A stretch of 64,000 nt of DNA, from positions 41,053-105,052 of the forward strand of contig JALNLA010000002.1 in NCBI GenBank assembly GCA_023267975.1. The letters are read 5' to 3'. The stretch is from Candidatus Terraquivivens ruidianensis (lineage in GTDB: Archaea > Thermoproteota > Nitrososphaeria_A > Caldarchaeales > Wolframiiraptoraceae). A program made the position numbers and the translations under genes. Shown piece after piece: positions 35,351 through 45,673 of the stretch. Positions within the stretch are counted from its first letter, which is position 1; every line of letters begins with the position of its first letter. Under the pieces are notes generated by a model, which worked only from the letters and a program-made list of their open reading frames with translations, did not search any database and was not told the origin of the DNA.

Positions 35351-35866
35351 ATGAAAGCCAGAAATTACCGTAGAACAGAGGGCATGCCGTACACAAGGGA
35401 GGAATACATCCACGGCGCACCTGAGCCGAGGGTAACTAAGTACACGATGGGTGTTTATAGGGAAGACTATACGCATGAGCTTGAGCTTGTGACACTCGAG
35501 GAGCTTCAGATTAGAGATACGGCGCTGGAGTCCGCCAGGGTAGCCATAGGAAAGGCTCTTAGCGCCAAATTAGGGGAGAACTATTTCTTGGAACTCAGGT
35601 CCCATCCACACATCGTCCTAAGGGAGAACAAGATGATCTTTGGCGCACATGCAGATAGGCTACAGGAGGGAATGAGAAGGGCATTCGGAAAGCCCATAGG
35701 GAGGGCGGCAAGGCTAGAGCCCGGAAAACCTGTCTTCAGGGTACTCGTGTACGAAAACGGCGTTAACGCGGCCAAGGATGCCCTCGAGCTTGCATCAAAA
35801 AAGCTTCCTAAGAGTTACAGAATATTCGTCAAGAAATTAGGGGAATTAAAAACGGCCTCAACCTAA
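35351..35866 (+). CDS. rpl10e: Ribosomal protein L10e
   Basis: A 171-residue large-subunit protein (L16 family): MKARNYRRTEGMPYTREEY, ALESARVAIGKALSAKLG, RSHPHIVLRENKM, GKPIGRAARLEPG. Full length. It is preceded by a 167-bp intergenic region and followed by ppsA on the same strand. Confidence 0.96.
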   Translation: MKARNYRRTEGMPYTREEYIHGAPEPRVTKYTMGVYREDYTHELELVTLEELQIRDTALESARVAIGKALSAKLGENYFLELRSHPHIVLRENKMIFGAHADRLQEGMRRAFGKPIGRAARLEPGKPVFRVLVYENGVNAAKDALELASKKLPKSYRIFVKKLGELKTAST

Positions 35867-35919
35867 ACGCTTAAAAATTAATTAAGAATATATCTTTTAT
35901 TACCTTTTTGGGGGAGAAA

Positions 35920-38298
35920 ATGAGAGAGAACATACTCACGCTCGAACTGGAAGCAGTAACTAAGGAGGACGTGCCTATCGTTGGAGGTAAGGGTGCAAAC
36001 TTAGGTGAAATGCTAAGGCTAGGTATACCAGTGCCGCCTGGCTTTACGGTAACCGCATACGCATATAAGTACTTCATAGAGAAGGTCGGTATTGTTGAAC
36101 AAATCCGTAAGATCCTCAATGAGATAAACTATTCAAACCCTGGGTCGGTAGAGGAGAAGACCAAAGAAATAAGGGAGCTTATATTAAAGCAAGAAATCCC
36201 TAAGGAGCTGGAAGCAGAGGTAATAATAGCGTACAGAAAGCTGGCTGAGAAAATCGGCATGGTAGACCCTCCAGTGGCCGTAAGGTCGAGCGCGACTGCT
36301 GAAGATCTATCGTCGGCCAGCTTTGCGGGACAGCAAGAGACCTACCTAAACGTTAGGGGTGAGAGGCAGCTGCTGGAGAGTATCAAGAAGTGCTGGGCGA
36401 GCTTGTTCACGGCTAGGGCAACTTTTTACAGACACGAAAAAGGGTTTGAGCACATGAATGTATACTTATCCGTGGTCATTCAGAAGATGGTTAACGCAAA
36501 GGCTTCTGGTGTAATGTTTACGCTACATCCAGTCACGGGCGACAGGTCGAAGATATTGATAGAGGCCAACTGGGGGCTTGGGGAATCTGTCGTGAGCGGG
36601 GAGGCCACACCAGACGTATATGTAGTTGACAAAAAGACGCTGAAGATAATCGAGAAGAAAGTGGCAAGGAAAACGATCGAAGTCGCCTACAGTACAAGAG
36701 GGGGTACGGAGAAACGTGAGGTACCGCTCTCGAAACAAAACGTACCGTGCTTAACCGATGAGGAGATATACAAGCTTGCAGAACTCGCTGTCCGTATCGA
36801 GGAGCACTATGGCACACCACAAGACATAGAGTGGAGCATAGATATGGACGTACCGTTTCCATATAACGTGTTCATAGTTCAATCTAGACCTGAGACTGTG
36901 TGGACCCAGAGGGCGATTGCAGAAGTTCCTGCTGCCTCAGGAAGCATGACGACAGTCGCTAGGAAAGTGGTCACGAAGGGATTGCCCGCAAGTCCTGGCA
37001 TTGTCATCGGAACCGCTAGGGTGATCTTAGACGTGAAGGACATAGGGCGGATGAAGAAGGGCGATGTATTGGTTACACGGATGACGTCACCAGACTGGGT
37101 GCCAGCGATGCGGATAGCGTCGGCGATAGTGACTTCCGAAGGTGGGATGACGTGCCATGCAGCCATAGTCTCGAGGGAATTGGGTATACCTTGTATAGTG
37201 GGGACTGGTGATGCAACTGAGAGCATGCTCGACGGACAGATTTACACCGTTGATGCTAAATCGGGTGTGGTATACGAAGGTGCCGTAGAGGAGTTGGTGG
37301 CTAAACAGCCAGCTCCTACAGCCACTCCTTCTGGCATCCCGACACCCTCGGTTAACATCCCCGTCACGGCTACGAAGATTATGATGAACCTTGGTGTTCC
37401 AGAAAAGATAGACGACTACGTAGAGCTACCCTTCGAGGGAATAGGCTTGATGCGTATAGAGTTCATATTGGCCTCCTACATAGGCGAGCATCCAAACTAC
37501 CTCATTGAAATAGGACAGCCTGAAAAGTTCGTAGAGAAATTGGCAGAGGGTATCGCGAAGGTTGCTAGGGCGATACAGCCCAGACCGGTCGTGGTCAGGT
37601 TCTCGGACTTCAAGACGAACGAGTATAGGCAGCTGAAGGGCGGAGAGAAGTATGAGGTTGAAGAGGCTAACCCGATGATGGGATGGAGAGGTGCGGCTAG
37701 ATATATAAGCAAAGAATACGAAAATGCGTTCAGGCTTGAATGCAAGGCTATCAAAAAGGTTAGGGACGAATGGGGACTGAAGAACGCTTGGGTCATGATA
37801 CCGATGGCGAGGACTATATGGGAGATAAAGAGGGTCTTAGAAATAATGAAGGAAGAGGGTCTTGAGAGAGGTAGAGATTTCAAAGTATGGCTGATGGCGG
37901 AGGTCCCGAGTACCGTACTCATGGCAGACGAGTTCAGTAAGCTGTGCGACGGTTTTAGCATAGGCTCTAACGACCTTACCCAGTTCATTTTAGCAACCGA
38001 TAGGGATTCCGCCATACTGCCCAACATAGACAATAGGTACTTTGATGAGAGGGACCCAGCCATCCTAAGAGCCATAGAACATCTAATAAAGGTCGCGCAT
38101 GAAAACGGCGTCACGGTCTCGATTTGCGGACAGGCACCTAGCGTTTACCCAGAATTCACAGAATTCTTAGTTAGGTGCGGCATCGACTCGATAAGCGTTA
38201 ACCCGGACATGGTAATAAAGACAAAGCAGCTCGTCGCCAGTATAGAGCAGAAGATAATCTTAGAAAAGCTTAACGAACTGACAAAATCCAAAAATTAA
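35920..38298 (+). CDS. ppsA: Phosphoenolpyruvate synthase
   Basis: A 792-residue protein that converts pyruvate, ATP and water to PEP, AMP and phosphate for gluconeogenesis. The N-terminal ATP-binding domain has GGKGANLGEML and RSSATAEDLSSASFAGQQET. The phosphohistidine is in SEGGMTCHAAIVSRELGIPC. The C-terminal PEP/pyruvate barrel has GSNDLTQF and ends with CGQAPSVYPEF. GGGGGAG (35910-35916) sits right before ATG 35920, so I reject the longer TTG frame from 35908. Confidence 0.96.
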   Translation: MRENILTLELEAVTKEDVPIVGGKGANLGEMLRLGIPVPPGFTVTAYAYKYFIEKVGIVEQIRKILNEINYSNPGSVEEKTKEIRELILKQEIPKELEAEVIIAYRKLAEKIGMVDPPVAVRSSATAEDLSSASFAGQQETYLNVRGERQLLESIKKCWASLFTARATFYRHEKGFEHMNVYLSVVIQKMVNAKASGVMFTLHPVTGDRSKILIEANWGLGESVVSGEATPDVYVVDKKTLKIIEKKVARKTIEVAYSTRGGTEKREVPLSKQNVPCLTDEEIYKLAELAVRIEEHYGTPQDIEWSIDMDVPFPYNVFIVQSRPETVWTQRAIAEVPAASGSMTTVARKVVTKGLPASPGIVIGTARVILDVKDIGRMKKGDVLVTRMTSPDWVPAMRIASAIVTSEGGMTCHAAIVSRELGIPCIVGTGDATESMLDGQIYTVDAKSGVVYEGAVEELVAKQPAPTATPSGIPTPSVNIPVTATKIMMNLGVPEKIDDYVELPFEGIGLMRIEFILASYIGEHPNYLIEIGQPEKFVEKLAEGIAKVARAIQPRPVVVRFSDFKTNEYRQLKGGEKYEVEEANPMMGWRGAARYISKEYENAFRLECKAIKKVRDEWGLKNAWVMIPMARTIWEIKRVLEIMKEEGLERGRDFKVWLMAEVPSTVLMADEFSKLCDGFSIGSNDLTQFILATDRDSAILPNIDNRYFDERDPAILRAIEHLIKVAHENGVTVSICGQAPSVYPEFTEFLVRCGIDSISVNPDMVIKTKQLVASIEQKIILEKLNELTKSKN

Positions 38299-38316
38299 TT
38301 TTAGGGTAAAAATTAT

Positions 38317-38739
38317 TTGTTATCAAACCACGACATTCAAGGACCTACTGAGGTCGAGGTTTACGTTGACGGCGCGTCTAGGGGCAACCCTGGGCCCGCT
38401 GGCATTGGCGTCGTTCTCAAGTTTGACTCCAAGAGGATTTGTCTCAAGAAGTTTATCGGCAATAAAACAAACAACGAGGCCGAGTATTTAGCGCTCTTGG
38501 AAGGGCTAAAGCTAGCCATAAAGATTAACGCAAAGAAGGTAAGGATTTTCTCTGATAGCGAGCTGATAATAAAGCAACTCAAGGGCGAATTCTCCGTTAA
38601 GGAAATAAGACTTAGCAAACTTTACTCTGAGGTAAAGGGGCTGGAGAGTTTGCTTGACGTCGAGTATTCTTACATTTCCAGAGAATCAAACAAGTTAGCC
38701 GACGAGCTTGCTAACGAAGCCATAGATGAAAGCCGTTAA
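38317..38739 (+). CDS. rnhA: Ribonuclease HI
   Basis: A 140-residue type 1 RNase H cleaving RNA in RNA/DNA hybrids. Catalytic acids are visible: Asp in VYVDGASRGNPG, Glu in NNEAEYLALLEGL, Asp in FSDSELII and the final Asp in SNKLADELANEA. It starts with TTG 18 nt after ppsA and is followed 33 nt later by pdo. Confidence 0.93.
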   Translation: MLSNHDIQGPTEVEVYVDGASRGNPGPAGIGVVLKFDSKRICLKKFIGNKTNNEAEYLALLEGLKLAIKINAKKVRIFSDSELIIKQLKGEFSVKEIRLSKLYSEVKGLESLLDVEYSYISRESNKLADELANEAIDESR

Positions 38740-38772
38740 CTTTATAAATTTGATTCACATCATGTATAGTTA

Positions 38773-39441
38773 ATGTCTATCTTGAAAGAAAAAGAGAAAA
38801 AGTTCATTATAGAAAAGTTCAGCAGAAATATGGAAAAAGATGTAAAGCTTGTTGTATTTACGCAGGATTTTGAGTGCGAGTATTGTGCAACAAACAGAGA
38901 GCTAATGGAGGATTTAGCATCTCTCTCGGATAAGATAAGGCTTGAGGTATTTGATTTCGAAAAAGATTACGAGAAAGCGCAAAGATGGGGAATAGATAAG
39001 ATACCGGCAACAGCAATATTTGGTACCCGTGAATACGGTATAAGGTTCTTCGGTCTACCAATGGGTTACGAGTTTCCAGCCTTCATTGATACCATAATTG
39101 ACGTGTCGAAAGGAGCTACGAAACTTCAACCTACGACAAAAGAAAAGATTAAGAGCGTGAGGGAGCCTGTACATATTCAGGTATTCGTAACGCCCACCTG
39201 TCCATACTGTCCCAGAGTCGTAAGGGTCGCGCATCAATTGGCGATTGAAAGCGAGTTCATCAGGGCAGATATGATAGACGCCATAGAATTCCCTCAACTA
39301 GCAAATAAATACGACATCATGGCAGTTCCTAAGATTGTCATAAACGATGTTCTCTCTTTTGAGGGCGCCTTACCAGAGCCACACTTTGTTGAGCATATAC
39401 TTTTGGCGATTAAACCGGATAGGACCATAAGCTATAGGTGA
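38773..39441 (+). CDS. pdo: Protein disulfide oxidoreductase (double thioredoxin fold)
   Basis: A 222-residue protein with two fused thioredoxin-like units, each with a CxxC site: DFECEYCATN near residue 33 and TPTCPYCPRV near residue 138, with cis-Pro regions KIPATAIFG and AVPKIVIND. PDO maintains intracellular disulfides and is typical of thermophiles. The end overlaps the convergent ctaB gene by 10 nt. Confidence 0.92.
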   Translation: MSILKEKEKKFIIEKFSRNMEKDVKLVVFTQDFECEYCATNRELMEDLASLSDKIRLEVFDFEKDYEKAQRWGIDKIPATAIFGTREYGIRFFGLPMGYEFPAFIDTIIDVSKGATKLQPTTKEKIKSVREPVHIQVFVTPTCPYCPRVVRVAHQLAIESEFIRADMIDAIEFPQLANKYDIMAVPKIVINDVLSFEGALPEPHFVEHILLAIKPDRTISYR

Positions 39442-40322
39442 ATTGGAAAGAAAACATCAAGCACCATGCTCACGAATAGGACAGCTAAGTAAGGGCTTGA
39501 CATCTTGAATACTAACCACGTCTTCTTAGCATCTGGTCGGACGACGAGTGAGAAATTAAGGACCAGGATCGCTATGCCAAAAACGAGCGCAGTCGTCATA
39601 TATATTGCTCGGAAAAGGCCCATAAAAGCTGGTACAAGGCTGAATATGACCATTAACACGCTGGTAGATGCTATGCATCTTATAGCAACCTTCTCGGGCA
39701 CGACTACGGGTAGCATGGGAACCCTGACCTTTGAGTAATCCTCCTTATATCTAAGCGCGAGACTCCAAATATGCGTAGGTATCCACAGAACGACGAGTGC
39801 CGCAATTAGCAGGCCTAGCGCAAGGTTTTCGGTTGTAGCCGCCGAGTAGCCAATCATAGCAGGCGCACCGCCGGAGAAACCGCCAGCTATTATATTGATG
39901 GGATTTCGGCGCTTTAACCACTTGCTGTAAATTAAGATGTTGTCTAGCAGCCCAAAGACCATTAGACCGAAGCATAAGAGGTTGAGTGACAAAGACATTG
40001 TAAGAGCTATCGCTGAAAGCGCAAGACCAAGGTACAGTGCCCTTTCGGCCGGCCTTATCTTACCAGAGGGCAGAGGCCGCCTTTTAGTCCTATCCATCAA
40101 CGCATCGATGTCCCTGTCTATGTAGCACGTGATTGCGTTGGCTCCAGCCGAGCCGAAGGTAATGGCCAAGGTAGCCAACATGACCGTGTACCACTCTATG
40201 CTCTTCCCGAATATTCCGAAACCGACTATGGCGCTGCAGAATCCGGTGAAGGTTAGAAGAAACCAGGTGCGTGGCTTTGTAACTTGCCAGTAACTTGCTA
40301 GAGCGGACCGCGGTCCCTCCAA
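39432..40322 (-). CDS. ctaB: Protohaem IX farnesyltransferase (haem O synthase)
   Basis: A 296-residue UbiA-superfamily membrane prenyltransferase with about nine transmembrane segments. The first Asp-rich motif is in NAITCYIDRDIDALMDRT followed by RRPLPSGKI; the second region is WIPTHIWSLALRYKEDY. These, with the conserved His, distinguish haem O synthases from other UbiA enzymes. It makes haem O, the precursor of haem A for terminal oxidases, but no cytochrome oxidase genes lie in the window. Confidence 0.92.
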   Translation of the reverse strand: MEGPRSALASYWQVTKPRTWFLLTFTGFCSAIVGFGIFGKSIEWYTVMLATLAITFGSAGANAITCYIDRDIDALMDRTKRRPLPSGKIRPAERALYLGLALSAIALTMSLSLNLLCFGLMVFGLLDNILIYSKWLKRRNPINIIAGGFSGGAPAMIGYSAATTENLALGLLIAALVVLWIPTHIWSLALRYKEDYSKVRVPMLPVVVPEKVAIRCIASTSVLMVIFSLVPAFMGLFRAIYMTTALVFGIAILVLNFSLVVRPDAKKTWLVFKMSSPYLAVLFVSMVLDVFFPIHL

Positions 40323-40448
40323 CCGATTCCACCTAAGCTTTGACTATAGTTTCTTTCTTATTTTATCTTATGTTCGTAATAAATTTATAAAGATAAACGG
40401 AAAGCGTGTTCAAAAAGCTTTTTAAATTGACCTGCCAATTCTAAAAAT

Positions 40449-42245
40449 ATGACCGCTTTACGTGTCAAGGAACCGACATCAGGTCATAAAGACGGGGTTG
40501 TTTCCATTAACGTTGACGGCACAACCATAGAAGGTTTTACGTCAGAATCCATAAGTGTGACGTTGTACGCTAACGGCATGAAATCTTTTGATAGAAGCAA
40601 AAAGCTCTATAGACCCCGTGGATTCTTCAGCCTACATCCGCAAGCTAGAACAGCCGTAGTTAGCGTAAACGGCATACCTGCTGTGAACCCATCTGAAATC
40701 TATCTAACAGAGGGGCTTAAAGTTCGCACTCAACAGAAAAGACCTCTCTCGATGCGTTTTTTCGAGTCTATGGTAGACACGAGTCTGCTCCATAAGCCTA
40801 TCGTGAAGAACAGACTAATCTGGCCCATAGCTCTCAGATTCATCGCAAATAGCATTAACAATCCAGAACCAGCCGAATACGAAATACCGCACGGTGCTTC
40901 CACAATCGTAGAAAAGGCCGATTTAGTAGTGGTTGGCGGAGGTGTGGCGGGACTTTCGGCGGCCGTCGAAGCCAGAAAGCACGGCCTCGAAGTTCTACAA
41001 ATAAATGACGGTATTGAACTCGGTGGAGAGATGCTATGCGACAAATTGGAACCACCGGGCATGTCAGAACCTGGTTGCGTATTCGCAAGAAATCTGATGA
41101 AAAAAGCAGTCGAGCTTGGCGTGAAGGTCCTCCCAAAAACCACGCTTGTTGGTTTCTTCGAGGATGCCGTGCTTGCATTCTCACCTTATCCAATCGGTGG
41201 CGGAACGCCCTACATAATATCGGCTGAGGCGTACGTTGTAGCCACGGGCGTCGTAGATTTACCATGCATATTCGCCAACAACGACGTACCAGGAATAATG
41301 GATGCTTCATCAGCCCTTAAGATGTTAAGTATGCATGGTGTCATTACGGGAAAGAACGTTGCTATATTAGGAGCCACAGAGCGTGGCTTAAGGTTAGCAG
41401 AGCATCTGAAGAAGCATGCTGTCAGCGTAGTCATCCTTGAAAAGTCAAAAGATGGTGTTGGTAAGAGCAATGTCATACATGGTGTGAAGGAAGTTATCGC
41501 CATAGGAAAAGACCAAGTCGAAGCTCTTGAGGTAAAATGCAATGGTGAGAATTTTAGGTTAAACGTTGATTGTGTAATCTGTGCAGCCTCTGTAAACCCT
41601 GACATAAAGATTTCTGCCCAAGCCGGTGCCAAAATAGCTTACTTCAAAGAGTTTGGCTTTGTGCCAATCCATGATTCTTTCATGAGAACATCAAAGAGCA
41701 ATCTTTTCGTAGCGGGAGGTGCCTCTGGCTCACCTTACGGAGTACTACACGTAATCGAAGGGAGAATTGCGGGGCTTTCCGCTGCTGTCGCATTAAATAA
41801 AACCGGCGCTAAGGCCGAACGGGAGGCGCTAGTGAAAGAATATAGGTCGTTGCTCCAAAAGTTTGGCATAAGCGACTCTAAAGAGAAGGTATTCAGGTCT
41901 TTTGAGATGAACGTTATGCCGGACGACAAGATAGCCGAGCCACCCACGCTGTTCTGCTCAAAGCCCAGAAGGGATGCGTTCGTTTGTTTCTGTGAAGATA
42001 TCAGGTTATGGGACCTACACCGCGCCGTATCCGTTTACGGTTTCACGAACCTTGAGAAGGTAAAGCGCAGTACCGGAATCGGCACGGCAAGATGCCAGGG
42101 TAGGCTATGCCTTGTTAATTCTGCGCTGTATATGGCGTACATTGCAGGCCTGAGTCCTAACTCGGTCGGCATATCGAGGCAAAGGCCACTTGCCATATCG
42201 ATACCTATTAACACGTTGGCAGCAATGGAGGTGGACAGAACGTGA
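40449..42245 (+). CDS. Sarcosine-oxidase-alpha/HcnB-like FAD oxidoreductase subunit
   Basis: A 598-residue protein. Residues about 15-100 are a ferredoxin-like (Fer2_4) domain with LYRPRGFFSLHPQAR, where the cysteines of the [2Fe-2S] site are absent. Residues about 155-460 are a pyridine-nucleotide-disulfide-type flavoprotein with DLVVVGGGVAGLSAAVEARK. The C-terminal part has CFCEDIRLWDL and RCQGRLC, a four-cysteine BFD-like [2Fe-2S] site. It is coupled to the next gene by a 4-nt GTGA overlap, and the two form a heteromeric dehydrogenase of the sarcosine / D-proline / opine type. Substrate unknown. Confidence 0.85.
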   Translation: MTALRVKEPTSGHKDGVVSINVDGTTIEGFTSESISVTLYANGMKSFDRSKKLYRPRGFFSLHPQARTAVVSVNGIPAVNPSEIYLTEGLKVRTQQKRPLSMRFFESMVDTSLLHKPIVKNRLIWPIALRFIANSINNPEPAEYEIPHGASTIVEKADLVVVGGGVAGLSAAVEARKHGLEVLQINDGIELGGEMLCDKLEPPGMSEPGCVFARNLMKKAVELGVKVLPKTTLVGFFEDAVLAFSPYPIGGGTPYIISAEAYVVATGVVDLPCIFANNDVPGIMDASSALKMLSMHGVITGKNVAILGATERGLRLAEHLKKHAVSVVILEKSKDGVGKSNVIHGVKEVIAIGKDQVEALEVKCNGENFRLNVDCVICAASVNPDIKISAQAGAKIAYFKEFGFVPIHDSFMRTSKSNLFVAGGASGSPYGVLHVIEGRIAGLSAAVALNKTGAKAEREALVKEYRSLLQKFGISDSKEKVFRSFEMNVMPDDKIAEPPTLFCSKPRRDAFVCFCEDIRLWDLHRAVSVYGFTNLEKVKRSTGIGTARCQGRLCLVNSALYMAYIAGLSPNSVGISRQRPLAISIPINTLAAMEVDRT

Positions 42246-43378
42246 GGGTTGCGATAGTAGGCTCAGGCGTCATAGGGCTATCGTCGGCATACAACTTGGC
42301 AAAGTTGGGAGCTAAGGAGGTAGTTATTTTTGAAAAGGAGTATCTATCGTACGGCTCCACCGTAAGGTCTGCCAGCAGGTTTAGGGTTCACTTCTGGGCT
42401 GAAGAAAACTCTAGGTTCGCTTTGGAGTCAAAGAAAATTATGGTCAGGCTACCCTCGATTACGGGCTGGAACACCATAGTAACGACGGGCGGTTACCTTT
42501 GGTTGCTATTTAACGAGGAGCAGGTTAAAGCGTTTCGTGAGAAGAACAGGATGTGGGAGCGGCTCGGTATAGCTGGAAAATTTCTCTCACAATCAGAAAT
42601 TAAAGAAATGTATCCGTACATATATGCGGACGACGTTCTCGAGGGCTTCTTCGGTCCCCAGAACGGAAGTTGCTTCCACAATTACGTTGCGTTCGGCTAC
42701 TACAAAGCAGCCGCTAAGCTTGGTGCCAAGCTCTTCGAGATGTCACCCGTTAAAAGGGTACTCGTTGAGGACAACAAGGTCGTGGGCGTTGAGCTCCCTA
42801 ATGGTAAGTTAGAGGCTGATGTCGTTTTGTTGGCCGCTGGTGCTTGGACCGATGGGCTCCTAAACACTCTAGGTATTAAGCTGCCGACGGAGCCTGAAAG
42901 GAAGGAGATTGCTCTAACGGAGGCTTACAGGTACTTCATTGAACCTCTGATCATAGATTTTGGAACCTCGGCCTACGTTGGTCAGGCGCTCAAGGGTGAG
43001 ATACTTGGAAGCATAGAAGTTCCGGTAAAGAGCGGGCTGTTACCGTTAGAAAACACGCTCGACTTCTTAGTAAAGTGGGCAAGGGCAGTATACAAGAGGT
43101 TTCCTATACTGAGGGGTGCTAAGGTCATGAGATGCTGGAGTGGATACTACTCAATGTCTGCAGACTCGAGCCATATAATGGGAAGGGACCCCGAGTGGCC
43201 GGAAGGGCTTTACGTGGCTTATGGCGACAGCGGCCATGGCTTTATGATGGCACCCCTTATCGGCAAGCTACTCGCTAAGAACGTCCTATACGGTGAAGTA
43301 GATGAGCTTATGAGACCGTTCTTGCCCACTAGGTTTAAAGAGGGAAAGCTGATACCCGAAAAGTTGGTTATAGGTTAG
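42242..43378 (+). CDS. DAO-family FAD oxidoreductase, sarcosine-oxidase-beta-like
   Basis: A 378-residue protein with N-terminal MRVAIVGSGVIGLSSAYNLA (Rossmann FAD site), the STVRSASRFRVHFW segment near the covalent or close flavin-contact region, and C-terminal GDSGHGFMMAPLIGKLLA. It oxidises an amine or amino acid and passes electrons to the partner subunit encoded upstream (4-nt overlap). Converges with feoB (4-nt overlap). Confidence 0.87.
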   Translation: MRVAIVGSGVIGLSSAYNLAKLGAKEVVIFEKEYLSYGSTVRSASRFRVHFWAEENSRFALESKKIMVRLPSITGWNTIVTTGGYLWLLFNEEQVKAFREKNRMWERLGIAGKFLSQSEIKEMYPYIYADDVLEGFFGPQNGSCFHNYVAFGYYKAAAKLGAKLFEMSPVKRVLVEDNKVVGVELPNGKLEADVVLLAAGAWTDGLLNTLGIKLPTEPERKEIALTEAYRYFIEPLIIDFGTSAYVGQALKGEILGSIEVPVKSGLLPLENTLDFLVKWARAVYKRFPILRGAKVMRCWSGYYSMSADSSHIMGRDPEWPEGLYVAYGDSGHGFMMAPLIGKLLAKNVLYGEVDELMRPFLPTRFKEGKLIPEKLVIG

Positions 43379-45324
43379 AATAACGCATCAAGAGACCTAT
43401 AAAATAGCCCCCCCAATAATATAGCAAACGCAACCTCGAAGGCCGTAATGTAGCAAGCTGTCTTCCATCCAAATTCCTTCTTTAACATCGCGAACGTAGC
43501 AGCGCATGGTATGTAATACATGGCTACGAACGCCAAGGTTAACATCTGGAGGGGCGTAAACATGGATACAAAGTCTGTCGTTCCGAAAAGTATGGCCGGC
43601 ATGATTATAACCATCTCCTTTCTTACCACACCGAAGAGCAGCGGGATGCCCGCATAAGTCGGCAAACCTAGCCACTCTACCGTTAACGGAGTCAACAACT
43701 CTTCCACTGGTTGCAAAACGTTGAATGAATACAACGCTGCTAAGATTCCGCCCCCTATAATATAGATGGGAAACACGACGTACATGATTGATTTAATGCT
43801 ATTCCATGTCTGCGTCAAGACGACTCTCATCGTAGGCAACCTTAACGGTGGGACTTCTATTATAAGACCCATGGACTCTCCTGGACAGACTTTAAAAGCC
43901 AACCTTGCCATGCCCATGATGATTGCCAAGTTTATCAACAACAATGCGTATGCCCATTCTATACCAACGAACGCTCCCACCAACCCATATACCACGATGA
44001 TACGTGCGGCGCAAGGAATGAATGTAACGGCGAATGCCGATATCAGTCGCTCCCTCTGAGTATCCATTATTCTACACGCATAACATGCAGGAACGTTACA
44101 GGCGTAGCCCATGATGAGCGGTATAATCGCCTTTCCATGAAGCCCTACTTTATGCATAACGTTATCGAGAAGGAAAGCGACCCTCGGAAGATATCCAGTA
44201 TCCTCTAATATCGAGAGAAGCAAGTAGAACGGAAGGACGAAAGGAAGCAGGAGAGTGACGCCGGCTACGAATCCACCGAAGAAGCCCTCCCACAATATCT
44301 CGCCCGTTATATTAACTATCGATGGTTTAAGAGTCTCGAACGCAGCTGAGAGTATGGTAGAGACGTAATCGCCAAAGGTAAATATGGCATAAAAAGAAGA
44401 GAAGAAGACGATCGTCATTATCAAATAGCCTAGGATTTTATGCGTGAGCAGCTGGTCGACCTTCTCTACCAGACCAATTTTAGAAGGCGCTAAAATTTTC
44501 CGGGATTCTTTAATGATTCTGCTTATAATTGCATACCTTTCAGAAGCTATAACAATTGGGACTGGTATGCCCCTTATCTCTTCAATCTCTTTTGCAAACT
44601 TCTCAGCAGCTTCAACAACTTTTTTGTCAACCTTTTTCTTAATGTCCTCGTCCCCTTCAAGGAGCTTTACGGCAACGAAGCGAGGCGGATAGTGTAAGTC
44701 GCCGTTCTTAATAAGCTCCGTTAACTTTTCTATCCTTTCTTCGACATCCTTACCATATTTAACGTTCATAGGTCTTAATTTTGTCTTGCGTTCAGCTACG
44801 TTGATGGCCTGTCGAATTAGCTCGTAAACACCTATGCCTTTGCTCGCAATCGTAGGAACAATAGGTACGCCTAGTATCTCGCTTAGCTTTTTTTCGTCCA
44901 CGCTTAACCCTCTATCCTCGGCCAAGTCAACCATATTCAGAGCGATGACGATTGGTGTCTGAAGCTCTAGAAGTTGAAGCGTAAAAAACAGGTTTCTTTC
45001 CAACACAGATGCATCTACAACGTTTATCACTACGTCTGGCTTCTCAAGCACTATGTGCTCACGAGATATGAGCTCCTCTATCGAGAAGGTTGATAAAGAA
45101 TATATGCCCGGTAAGTCTATGACGTCTATCTTATAACCATCCACTACCAAGCTACCCTCAAACTTCTCGACAGTCTTACCGGGCCAGTTGCCCACGTGCT
45201 GGTGCAATCCTGTCAGCTGGTTAAAAAGCGTGCTCTTACCGACGTTTGCATTACCAGCTAATGCAACAACCAAGTCAGCCTTATCGTCCCTTTTGGCGCT
45301 TGACGGTACATGACATGAACTCAT
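43375..45324 (-). CDS. feoB: Ferrous iron transporter FeoB
   Basis: A 649-residue protein: an N-terminal GTPase with [16 protein letters not shown] (G1), [10 protein letters not shown] (G3) and [10 protein letters not shown] (G4), a GDI helical region, then a two-times-repeated Gate membrane domain with the conserved CNVPA and PCAATFAML-type segments. It imports Fe(II) across the cytoplasmic membrane. It overlaps feoA by 4 nt and shares its iron-box promoter. Confidence 0.96.
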   Translation of the reverse strand: MSSCHVPSSAKRDDKADLVVALAGNANVGKSTLFNQLTGLHQHVGNWPGKTVEKFEGSLVVDGYKIDVIDLPGIYSLSTFSIEELISREHIVLEKPDVVINVVDASVLERNLFFTLQLLELQTPIVIALNMVDLAEDRGLSVDEKKLSEILGVPIVPTIASKGIGVYELIRQAINVAERKTKLRPMNVKYGKDVEERIEKLTELIKNGDLHYPPRFVAVKLLEGDEDIKKKVDKKVVEAAEKFAKEIEEIRGIPVPIVIASERYAIISRIIKESRKILAPSKIGLVEKVDQLLTHKILGYLIMTIVFFSSFYAIFTFGDYVSTILSAAFETLKPSIVNITGEILWEGFFGGFVAGVTLLLPFVLPFYLLLSILEDTGYLPRVAFLLDNVMHKVGLHGKAIIPLIMGYACNVPACYACRIMDTQRERLISAFAVTFIPCAARIIVVYGLVGAFVGIEWAYALLLINLAIIMGMARLAFKVCPGESMGLIIEVPPLRLPTMRVVLTQTWNSIKSIMYVVFPIYIIGGGILAALYSFNVLQPVEELLTPLTVEWLGLPTYAGIPLLFGVVRKEMVIIMPAILFGTTDFVSMFTPLQMLTLAFVAMYYIPCAATFAMLKKEFGWKTACYITAFEVAFAILLGGLFYRSLDALF

Positions 45325-45626
45325 TTCCCATCTTCTTCTACGCGTAAGAGTATTCCCTTGGCAACGTCCCTTCCTATGGCTAGCCTGCTCCCTCTTACGA
45401 GGACCTCGACGGGCCCACCGAAGGGTATGGAATTTATGACCTCTACAACGGTGTTGGGCACTATGCCCAGCTCCGAAAGCCTATGGATGACTTTTTTGTT
45501 CCCTTGGAGGAGAGTCACTACGCCTTTTTGACCGTTTTTGAGTTCTAGCAAAGAAACTAAGCCCCTAAACCGTTGACGGTGCCTATGTCTATGAGGTTCG
45601 CTGTACCCCGCGCCGCTATTGTCCAT
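45321..45626 (-). CDS. feoA: FeoA domain protein
   Basis: About 101 residues: a His/Arg-rich N-terminal tail (PHRHRHRQRFR), then the SH3-like FeoA domain with GQKGVVTLLQGNKKVIHRLSELGI and the terminal GRDVAKGILLR. FeoA interacts with FeoB in iron uptake. ATG 45626 is preferred over TTG 45635, which lies too close to GGTG. The His-rich tail may bind metal; that is inference. Confidence 0.92.
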   Translation of the reverse strand: MDNSGAGYSEPHRHRHRQRFRGLVSLLELKNGQKGVVTLLQGNKKVIHRLSELGIVPNTVVEVINSIPFGGPVEVLVRGSRLAIGRDVAKGILLRVEEDGK

Positions 45627-45656
45627 AATCTTCAAACACCGTTTTCAGTCCAAAAA

Positions 45657-45673
45657 TTAGGTTAGCCTAACTA
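45657..45673 (-). promoter_or_regulatory. DtxR/IdeR-type iron box in the feoAB promoter
   Basis: TTAGGTTAGCCTAACTA on the plus strand matches the well-known DtxR/IdeR operator core (TTAGGTTAGSCTAACCTAA) through its first 15 bases. It sits directly between a minus-strand TATA box (TATTTAAG, about 45677-45684) and the expected transcription start near 45653, so an iron-loaded DtxR-family repressor would block feoAB. Confidence 0.75.

Noticed and set aside
40323-40448. Extra promoter-associated RNA between ctaB and the oxidoreductase gene
   Set aside because: Only AT-rich promoter-like sequence is present; no stable paired structure was seen.
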